A DNA stretch of 64,000 bases from Treponema sp. (lineage in GTDB: Bacteria > Spirochaetota > Spirochaetia > Treponematales > Treponemataceae), in NCBI GenBank assembly GCA_017551705.1, contig JAFZLA010000080.1:1-64000 (forward strand), written 5' to 3'. The translations under genes were made by a program, and so were the position numbers. Each line of letters opens with the position of its first letter. The stretch's first letter is position 1. Of this stretch, positions 50,995 through 57,618 are shown one piece after another. The notes beneath the pieces are model-generated. The model was not told the DNA's origin, searched no databases, and saw nothing but the letters and a program-made list of their open reading frames with translations.

Positions 50995-51174
50995 ATATGT
51001 TCTTCTATTATCACGCTGACAGTTCAGCGGAAGAACTTATTAGTTTCTGCATGACCGCAGATGGTTTTTGTCTACTGATTTAAAGCCCCAGCAAGGCTAG
51101 CTCTCTTTGTCGGATATTGCATAACGCCTCCTGTCGCGCGGGTGGTTAAAGTCCTCATCTCTTTCCTGCCCACG
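50965..51174 (-). ncRNA. Candidate structured noncoding RNA of about 210 nt
   Basis: A full transcription unit on the minus strand without a convincing ORF. A promoter (51180-51207) predicts a start near 51174. The 5' end forms a CGTGGG/CCCGCG stem (51169-51174 with 51137-51142) with an inner AAAG/CTTT. A second domain has GTTCTTC/GAAGAAC (50999-51005 with 51030-51036) around CGCTGA/TCAGCG (51014-51019 with 51024-51029). The unit ends in a 9-bp terminator hairpin (50972-50994) and a T-run. It matches no RNA family I can recall: not tmRNA, SRP RNA or RNase P by their conserved cores. A 6S-like or regulatory RNA is possible. The rest of the 50824-51377 gap holds the repeat and the promoters listed. 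Confidence 0.5.
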
Positions 51175-51179
51175 ATTTA

Positions 51180-51207
51180 ATGATAGCATGTATTTGGAAT
51201 AATGCAA
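51180..51207 (-). promoter_or_regulatory. Promoter of the candidate RNA
   Basis: TTGCAT (51202-51207), 16-nt spacer, TATCAT (51180-51185) on the minus strand. Confidence 0.55.
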
Positions 51208-51377
51208 GTTTTTTTTGCAAAAATTTCGCTTTTTTTTACCCCTTTTTTGTGATTGTTGAAATTTTCACCATTCGGCGCGGCAGGCGACTTTTTGAATAAA
51301 AACAAATTTTTTTGCAAATTCTTTCAAAAAAAAGCAAATTTTTACAAAAAAATTTGTATCTTATAGTGAGGTGAAAA

Positions 51378-52397
51378 ATGCAAACATCAAAAAAACGAAC
51401 GGCTTTTAGAGCCGCTTTTTGGGTCTTGGCAACGCCCGCGCTTTTTGCGGCCTGCCTTTGTCTTTGCTCTTGCGGGAATCTTGGGCGCAAAAAAAATTCG
51501 CTAAAAATCGTAAACTGGAACGCGCAAACTTTTTTTGACGGCAACAACGATGGGATTGAATACCCAAATTTTGTCAAGTCAAAAAAATGGAACCAAGACG
51601 CCTACAAAGACCGCTTGCAAAAACTCTGCAAGGCGATCGGCAAAATGGACGGCGACCTTGTGATTTTGGAAGAAATCGAAAACATAGGAATCGTCCACGA
51701 CATTTCGAACGCGCTTGCCGGCGACAACTGGAATCCCGGCAAGGTTTACCGATACGCGTGCTTTGCCAAAAAGCAAGGCGCCTCAATCGGCTGCGCGGTC
51801 CTTTCGCGGCTGCCCCTGCAAGACCTAAAGGTCCATTGCCTTGACATCCAAGCCGAACCGTCGCAGGCGCCTTCGATGCGGCCCTTGATTGAGGTAGACC
51901 TTTTGGCTCCCAAGCGTCTTAAGATTTTTGTGAACCATTGGAAGTCCAAGAGCGGAGGCGGCGATTCCTGCGTTTGGAGGCGCTGGCAAGAAAGTCTTTT
52001 GGCGCAAAAAATTTTGGAAGCGCAAACGGATGATTCTGGCGCGGCGATTCTTTGCGCCGGGGATTTCAACCAAGACATCAGCGAATTTGCGCTTGCCCAA
52101 GCCGATTCGGGCCAGGATTCCGTTCCCCAGGTGGAACTGCGCTCGCCCTTTTGCGGCCAAAAGGTCTTGGCGCGCTCGCCCTGGCTGGACTGCAACAGCG
52201 AGTTGGGCAGCTATAATTTTAGGGACAAGTGGGAGCGCATCGACCATTTTTTTGCTTGCGGCGACTTGACGTTGCAAGACTTTGCCCCGCAAACCGGCGA
52301 ATGGTCATACGAGGACGGCCGCCCCAAGCCCTTTAAGATTCACTCCTTAAACGGCTGGTCAGACCACCTTCCAATCGCCTGCCGCGCCGAATGGTGA
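51378..52397 (+). CDS. Endonuclease/exonuclease/phosphatase-family lipoprotein
   Basis: 339 residues. A signal peptide ends in LCLCSCG, a lipobox, so the protein is membrane-anchored outside the cytoplasm. The EEP fold is seen in LKIVNWNAQTFFDG, VILEEIENIG, VNHWKSKSGG, CAGDFNQD and WSDHLPI, which supply the Asn, Glu, Asp and His catalytic residues. Such proteins can be nucleases or phosphodiesterases acting on DNA, lipids or inositol phosphates. An extracytoplasmic nuclease for nucleotide scavenging is one option. A single gene with an AT-rich upstream region. Confidence 0.88.
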   Translation: MQTSKKRTAFRAAFWVLATPALFAACLCLCSCGNLGRKKNSLKIVNWNAQTFFDGNNDGIEYPNFVKSKKWNQDAYKDRLQKLCKAIGKMDGDLVILEEIENIGIVHDISNALAGDNWNPGKVYRYACFAKKQGASIGCAVLSRLPLQDLKVHCLDIQAEPSQAPSMRPLIEVDLLAPKRLKIFVNHWKSKSGGGDSCVWRRWQESLLAQKILEAQTDDSGAAILCAGDFNQDISEFALAQADSGQDSVPQVELRSPFCGQKVLARSPWLDCNSELGSYNFRDKWERIDHFFACGDLTLQDFAPQTGEWSYEDGRPKPFKIHSLNGWSDHLPIACRAEW

Positions 52398-52482
52398 TAC
52401 AGGATTTTTTATATTGACATTTAGCGAATTGTTTTTGCATAATGTCAGTGAAATCATTTTTTTTTGTTAGAGGATTGTTTTT

Positions 52483-53694
52483 ATGCTTTCAATGTCTGAT
52501 ACTCCAATCAACAAATTCATATCTTATTTTGCTGAGACGAATACCAATGTCGCGTTTCTCGTTCCAACTCCGACTGGGTACAAAAAGTCCATTATGGACG
52601 CTACCAAACCGCTTAGAGAGCTTTTGAAACTTTCGGACGTTCATGACTATGAAAAACAGAGACAAGGGCCAGAAAATAAGGTGACAATTGAAAGTCACTT
52701 TATTACAGCGGAAGATGTAATTGACACGAGCGCGTCTTTGTATAGGCCAAACACGAAACATGGCGATCCTCGAATATGGTTCTCGGATTTAAAGAAATAT
52801 TGTAGTCCGCGCAATCTCCTTGCGGTCTTGGTATTTGACAAGGCTCTTTATGTTATAAATCTTTCCAACAAAGATATTCAAAAATCGCTTTGTTCTTATG
52901 GCCATGTATTCAGTTTTCTGCAGATGTCCTTTAGTGAGTATATCAGCGCGTCAGAAGAACTATTGAAAAAGTTAAGAGCAATTCATAAGAAGGGTTTCAT
53001 TCCTTCTGTTACAAAAGGCGATCCTGGCGTTGGTGACACTCTTGAAAATGAATTAGGCATCAAACGCAACAATGCCAAAACTCCAGATTACAAGGGTATT
53101 GAACTAAAGGCATCGCGAATAAGCAAAAACGGAGAAAAAAAGACAGTTACACGTTCTACTCTGTTCACAAAGGTTCCTGATAACGGTTTGTCCTATTCAG
53201 AGATTCTGGATAAATATGGCAAAGTCCAAATTCCTCGCGGAAAAACTGAGCCACGAAAACAGATATATGAAACTTTGTCTACGCAAAAATATAATGCCTA
53301 TGGGCTAAAGTTAGAAGTGGACTATGACGGTGACAAGTTGAATCTTATTGACAACGCAGAACCTACGCCAAATGTGGTTTCTTCTTGGGATTTTGAAATA
53401 CTAAGAAAAACTTTGCTTATAAAGCACCATGAGACTTTTTGGGTGAAAGCGGCGTCTGAAATGCGAAATGATTTGGAGTATTTTCGATACGACAAAGTTA
53501 CTCACACTAAAAATCCCAATGCCTTATTGCTTGCTCCTCTTATCGATAATGGAGAGATTACGGCAGATTTGGCGGCGCATATAAGACCGGATGGAACCTA
53601 CCGAGACCATGGCCTGCTTTTTAAGATATTCCCCAAAAATATACATGACTTATTGAGTGATGAAAATCATTATGATTTAGCAAACGACGATTGA
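52483..53694 (+). CDS. MvaI/BcnI-family restriction endonuclease
   Basis: 403 residues. The core GVGDTLENELGIKRNNAKTP followed by DYKGIELKASR is the MvaI/BcnI catalytic motif (LE...PD...E-L-K). Relatives cut CCWGG or CCSGG as monomers. It carries about 180 extra N-terminal residues compared with those short enzymes, function unknown. ATG follows AGAGGA. Markedly more AT-rich than the core genes, like its partner methylase 92 nt downstream, which suggests acquisition as a unit. Confidence 0.88.
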   Translation: MLSMSDTPINKFISYFAETNTNVAFLVPTPTGYKKSIMDATKPLRELLKLSDVHDYEKQRQGPENKVTIESHFITAEDVIDTSASLYRPNTKHGDPRIWFSDLKKYCSPRNLLAVLVFDKALYVINLSNKDIQKSLCSYGHVFSFLQMSFSEYISASEELLKKLRAIHKKGFIPSVTKGDPGVGDTLENELGIKRNNAKTPDYKGIELKASRISKNGEKKTVTRSTLFTKVPDNGLSYSEILDKYGKVQIPRGKTEPRKQIYETLSTQKYNAYGLKLEVDYDGDKLNLIDNAEPTPNVVSSWDFEILRKTLLIKHHETFWVKAASEMRNDLEYFRYDKVTHTKNPNALLLAPLIDNGEITADLAAHIRPDGTYRDHGLLFKIFPKNIHDLLSDENHYDLANDD

Positions 53695-53786
53695 GATTTC
53701 TTAAAAATCATTGATTATCCCCCTGGACTTTTTTTTTCATATTTGATATTATATATTGCAACAAAATATTTGGGGATAAAAGCTTT

Positions 53787-55106
53787 ATGGCATATGCAAT
53801 AGATTTGTTCTGCGGCGCAGGCGGATGTTCTGAAGGCCTTATACAAGCCGGATTTGACATTCTATTCAGTTCTGATATTAGCGACATGGTTGAATTGACA
53901 TATCGCCACAGGCATGAGCAACTTGGATTAAAACAAGGGTATAACACATGGTTTGAACGGAGCGACATTCGGAATCTAAAGGGGGATTTCGTTTGGAAAA
54001 AAATAAAATCACTAGAATGGTTTAATAATGGAGAACGAAAATGTCCAAAGGACATTGATTTGATTATTGGAGGGCCTAGTTGCCAAGGATTTTCGCGTGC
54101 TGGAAGAAGACAGAAAGATGATCCAAGAAACATGCTTTTCGGTGAGTATGTGCGTGTTATAAATGAAATCCGTCCACGCTATATTGTGCTTGAAAATGTC
54201 GAAGGGTTTATGGATATGCAGTTTTTAGGGTATGTAGGAATAACAGGCGTTAAATATCCAGACGGAAGCGTAACTCCTAAAATTTTAAGAAACGAACTTA
54301 ATGAAATTGGATATCATACTCTCGAGCCTAAGATTTTGAATGCGGCAAATTATGGTGTTCCGCAAAGAAGAAATAGGGCGATTTTTATAGGCTATCGCGA
54401 TGGTGAAAGAGAACCTTGTTATCCAGCTCCAACCACCACAAAAAAAATGCTTACGTTGCAGGACGCAATTAGCGATTTGATAACTGATTCTTCAATCAAA
54501 GACACAATCCCTCAAAGTAAATACCAAAAAGAATGTAAAAGGGGCAGAACACCCGGCGCAAATGGAAAACCTATTCCAGCAGGAAAAAAACTGGCCAATA
54601 CAGAACTTCCAAAAGTTACTCCTGTGGTCGAAGAGAGGTTTAGTCTCTTTTTGCAAGGAGAATCCGGAGCCAGTCTTCGCAAACGTGTAAGAAAAGAGGG
54701 AATTGATATTTCTCAAAAAAAAGCGCTGATTGAATTATGCTGTCAAAAATTAAATAAAACCCCAAGAGAAGTTGTTGAACTATATAAAAAAGGAAATTGC
54801 ACGGATAGTGAAATTGACATTCTTCTAACCAAAAAAAATATTAGGCAACGATGGAGCTCAAAGCAACCGTCAGCTACAATTGTAAGCATTGCAGATGATT
54901 ATATAAGCCCGTGGGAGCCTAGAACATTTAGCGTCCGAGAAATGGCTAGATGCCAATCTTTTGACGATTCTTTTGAATTTTTAGGAAAGCGAACTACCGG
55001 CGGGCTTTTGCGTCGAACCGAAGTTCCTCAATATACACAAGTAGGGAATGCCGTACCCCCACTGTTGGCGAAAGCGGTTGTAGAGGAAATAAAAAGAGTT
55101 TTGTAG
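53787..55106 (+). CDS. DNA (cytosine-5) methyltransferase
   Basis: 439-residue C5 methylase. Motif I DLFCGAGGCSEGL, motif IV GGPSCQGFSRAGRR (PSCQ instead of the commoner PPCQ, Cys kept), motif VI ENVEG, motif VIII QRRNRAIF and motif X YTQVGNAVPPLLA. The target-recognition region is between VIII and IX. It should protect DNA from the upstream MvaI/BcnI-type nuclease. Known MvaI uses an N4 methylase, so pairing with a C5 enzyme recalls EcoRII/Dcm instead. AT-rich, with a long intergenic AT-rich promoter region. Confidence 0.95.
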   Translation: MAYAIDLFCGAGGCSEGLIQAGFDILFSSDISDMVELTYRHRHEQLGLKQGYNTWFERSDIRNLKGDFVWKKIKSLEWFNNGERKCPKDIDLIIGGPSCQGFSRAGRRQKDDPRNMLFGEYVRVINEIRPRYIVLENVEGFMDMQFLGYVGITGVKYPDGSVTPKILRNELNEIGYHTLEPKILNAANYGVPQRRNRAIFIGYRDGEREPCYPAPTTTKKMLTLQDAISDLITDSSIKDTIPQSKYQKECKRGRTPGANGKPIPAGKKLANTELPKVTPVVEERFSLFLQGESGASLRKRVRKEGIDISQKKALIELCCQKLNKTPREVVELYKKGNCTDSEIDILLTKKNIRQRWSSKQPSATIVSIADDYISPWEPRTFSVREMARCQSFDDSFEFLGKRTTGGLLRRTEVPQYTQVGNAVPPLLAKAVVEEIKRVL

Positions 55107-55140
55107 TTTTAGCATAAAGTACTTCTTGTGGATTTCGCAA

Positions 55141-55169
55141 TTGACCTAGCGGGCGATTTTTAGTAAAGT
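55141..55169 (+). promoter_or_regulatory. Promoter of the AICAR formyltransferase gene, leaderless candidate
   Basis: TTGACC (55141-55146), 17-nt spacer, TAAAGT (55164-55169), then exactly 6 nt to the ATG. Confidence 0.65.
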
Positions 55170-55175
55170 GTCCAT

Positions 55176-56348
55176 ATGAAAGAACTTGAACTTAAATACG
55201 GATGCAATCCAAACCAAAAGCCCGCGCGGGTTTTTGTAGAGACAGGCGACTTGCCTATAACTGTCGTGAACGGCCGCCCCGGCTACATCAATTTGCTTGA
55301 CGCCCTCAACGGCTGGCAGTTGGTAAAGGAACTTAAGGAAGCCACAGGACTTCCCGCGGCCGCCTCGTTCAAGCACGTTTCTCCGGCGGGCGCCGCTGTT
55401 GGCGTTCCGTTAAGCGACACGCTTAAAAAGATTTATTTTACAGACGGCGTCGAGCTGTCTCCGCTGGCGTCGGCTTACGCCAGAGCCCGCGGCGCGGACA
55501 GAATGTCAAGCTTTGGCGACTTCATCTCCCTTAGCGACAAGTGCGACAAGGCGACCGCGCTCTTGGTCAAAAAAGAAGTTTCGGACGGAATCATCGCTCC
55601 CGGCTATGATGACGACGCGCTCGAAATTTTAAAGGCCAAGAAAAACGGCGGCTATTGCGTGATACAAATCGACCCTAACTACGTTCCGCCTGAGCTTGAA
55701 CGCAAGCAGGTTTTTGGAGTGACCTTTGAGCAGGGCCACAACTTTATCAAGCTTGACGAGTCTTGCTTGCAGAACGTTGTGACAAAGAAAAAAGATTTTA
55801 CCGCGGAGCAAAAGCGCGACTTGATTATTTCTTTGATAGTCCTCAAGTACACCCAATCAAACAGCGTTTGCTACGTCAAGGACGGCCAGGCGATTGGAAT
55901 CGGAGCGGGCCAGCAAAGCCGCGTTCACTGCACCCGTTTGGCGGGCGACAAGGCCGACAAGTGGTGGTTGCGCCAAAGCCCCAAAGTTTTGGGCCTCCAG
56001 TTTGTTGAAGGCATAAAGCGCGCCGACCGCGACAACGCGATTGACGTTTACACAGGCAACGAATACATGGACGTTTTGGCCGACGGAAAATGGCAGAACA
56101 TTTTTGCCGTTAAGCCCGAAGTTTTTACAGAGCAAGAAAAGGCTGAATGGATTTCAAAAAATAAAGACGTCGCTGTTGGAAGCGACGCCTTCTTTCCGTT
56201 TAGCGACAACGTGGAGCGCGCCTACAAAAGCGGCGTGAGCGTAATTGCCCAGCCGGGCGGCTCAGTCCGCGACGACGCGGTGATTGATTCCTGCGACCAA
56301 CACGGAATCGCGATGGCCTTTACAGGAATCCGTTTGTTCCACCACTAA
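55176..56348 (+). CDS. AICAR formyltransferase (stand-alone PurH C-terminal domain)
   Basis: 390 residues that match only the formyltransferase half of PurH, which adds a formyl group from 10-formyl-THF to AICAR in purine synthesis. [14 protein letters not shown] at the start, [13 protein letters not shown] with the catalytic Lys-His, and the C-terminal [20 protein letters not shown] are typical. The IMP cyclohydrolase (MGS-like) half is absent, so that step must be encoded elsewhere or be lacking. The ATG has no ribosome site and a -10 exactly 6 nt upstream. The stop overlaps the convergent hypothetical gene by 4 nt. Confidence 0.92.
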   Translation: MKELELKYGCNPNQKPARVFVETGDLPITVVNGRPGYINLLDALNGWQLVKELKEATGLPAAASFKHVSPAGAAVGVPLSDTLKKIYFTDGVELSPLASAYARARGADRMSSFGDFISLSDKCDKATALLVKKEVSDGIIAPGYDDDALEILKAKKNGGYCVIQIDPNYVPPELERKQVFGVTFEQGHNFIKLDESCLQNVVTKKKDFTAEQKRDLIISLIVLKYTQSNSVCYVKDGQAIGIGAGQQSRVHCTRLAGDKADKWWLRQSPKVLGLQFVEGIKRADRDNAIDVYTGNEYMDVLADGKWQNIFAVKPEVFTEQEKAEWISKNKDVAVGSDAFFPFSDNVERAYKSGVSVIAQPGGSVRDDAVIDSCDQHGIAMAFTGIRLFHH

Positions 56349-56956
56349 TCTTCTTCGGATTTTTTTCCGCTAAAAAGGTTGCTGATCTTTTCTGCAAAAG
56401 ATTCAGCGCCTTTTTTTATGTTTTCCGAAGCTTTGTCAGCAGCGCCGGTGACGGTTTGGTCAACCTTGTCCTTGGCGCCCTTGACGCTGTCGTCAACTTT
56501 TTTCTTTGCGCTGTCCTTTACGGTTGTCACAGCGCCTTCAACGCTTTCCTTTGTATTTTTTACAGCGTTAGTGGTTGTCTCTTTTACGGCACCGCCGACA
56601 TTTCCTGCCGCTTCGCCAATCGCTTCTTCGACCTTGTTTACAGAATCGTTTGAACCTTTCTTTGATTTTTCTTCATTGAGCTTTGAGTAAGCCGAGTCGT
56701 AGCGCTTTGTCAGGCGCCAGTCGCTGAAGCGCTGGATTGTCGTCAAGGTTACGGTCTTGCGCAAGTCGTCGATGCCTTTTTTTTGCGAGGCAAGTTCGGA
56801 GATTTTTGAAGTCTCTTTGTTTTTGGCGCAAGATTCAGCCGTTGTGACAAGCGTCGTGAATTTTGAAAGATATTTTTCGGCGGCGGAATCGGCAAAGGCC
56901 AAAGTTCCTGCGGCCAAAAGCGCGATTGTTGTAAAAACAAACTTAAAATTTTTCAT
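56345..56956 (-). CDS. Exported Lys/Ala-rich helical protein with LEA-like repeats
   Basis: 203 residues. Signal peptide (FTTIALLAAGTLAFAD), an N-terminal helical domain with one Cys, then about 90 residues of amphipathic repeats (AVKETTTNAVKNTKES, AVTTVKDSAKKKVDDS) like LEA or apolipoprotein-type sequences. No family recognised. Probably periplasmic. It has its own GCGC-TATATT promoter and a GGAGAAC ribosome site. Function unknown; a stress or envelope-coating role is only a guess. Confidence 0.85.
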   Translation of the reverse strand: MKNFKFVFTTIALLAAGTLAFADSAAEKYLSKFTTLVTTAESCAKNKETSKISELASQKKGIDDLRKTVTLTTIQRFSDWRLTKRYDSAYSKLNEEKSKKGSNDSVNKVEEAIGEAAGNVGGAVKETTTNAVKNTKESVEGAVTTVKDSAKKKVDDSVKGAKDKVDQTVTGAADKASENIKKGAESFAEKISNLFSGKKSEED

Positions 56957-56979
56957 TTCGTTCTCCTGTAAGTTTCATT

Positions 56980-56990
56980 AATATAGCGCA
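56980..56990 (-). promoter_or_regulatory. GCGC-TATATT promoter of the LEA-like gene
   Basis: TATATT on the minus strand preceded by TTTTTTGCGC, a close match to the shared element. Leadered, with GGAGAAC before the ATG. Confidence 0.65.
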
Positions 56991-57044
56991 AAAAATAAAT
57001 AGTTGCAACAAACGCCGCGCGTTGCCGCGTTTGCAAATGCCAAA

Positions 57045-57617
57045 CTATTCTTCTTGCGGCTGGGTCTGTTCGCCAGCTTCTTCGGTTTGGGCGGCCTTTT
57101 CCTCTTCCTTTTCTTTTAGGTCGTCAAGGCTAAAGGTCCAGTCGCGGCGGAGGTTTCCTTGCGCCAAATAAATTTCTTTTTTGCCGTCAAGCTGAACGTA
57201 GGCTTGCGAGCCGCTTACGCTTTCTTTTCCGACCAAAATTTTTTGGAAAGTCTTTGAGCCAAGCTTGGCTTCTATCACAATCGCCTGGTCCAAGCCGTAG
57301 CGCTCCAAGGCGGCGGCGCTGTCCGAGCGGCTGGCCACGTTCAGGGTCTTTACTGCAGAAATGCTTTTTACAAGCGAATCCATTTTGGACTTGTCCAGCT
57401 TTTGCGCGCCGCAATACCAGTCGCTTCCGTTTCGCTGCAAGACAAGCTGGCTCCCGGAATTTTCTACGCTGATGTAGTCCGGCTCGCCCTTGGCCTTAAA
57501 GGTCTTTTGCGGAGACTTTAGGCCGGCAAAAAATTGCGCCGCGCAAATCACAGCCAAGGCCGCCGCGACGCAGGCCAAGATTTTTGTTCGTTTTGAAAGA
57601 TTGAATATGACGCTCAT
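57045..57617 (-). CDS. DUF4340-like membrane-anchored protein
   Basis: 190 residues. One N-terminal helix (ILACVAAALAVICAAQFFAG), then a DUF4340-type domain (ISVENSGSQLVLQRNGSDWYC, LERYGLDQ) and an acidic Glu/Gln tail. It begins 1 nt after the Gld-type permease gene and is the last gene of that operon. DUF4340 proteins are usual partners of Gld-type ABC systems. The role is not known. Confidence 0.82.
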   Translation of the reverse strand: MSVIFNLSKRTKILACVAAALAVICAAQFFAGLKSPQKTFKAKGEPDYISVENSGSQLVLQRNGSDWYCGAQKLDKSKMDSLVKSISAVKTLNVASRSDSAAALERYGLDQAIVIEAKLGSKTFQKILVGKESVSGSQAYVQLDGKKEIYLAQGNLRRDWTFSLDDLKEKEEEKAAQTEEAGEQTQPQEE

Positions 57618-57618
57618 T

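Noticed and set aside
50814-51083. An 89-codon open frame on the plus strand across the repeat and candidate RNA
   Set aside because: It starts inside the opposite gene's leader, has no ribosome site, and crosses the sigma-28 promoter, repeat and terminator, which explain the sequence better.
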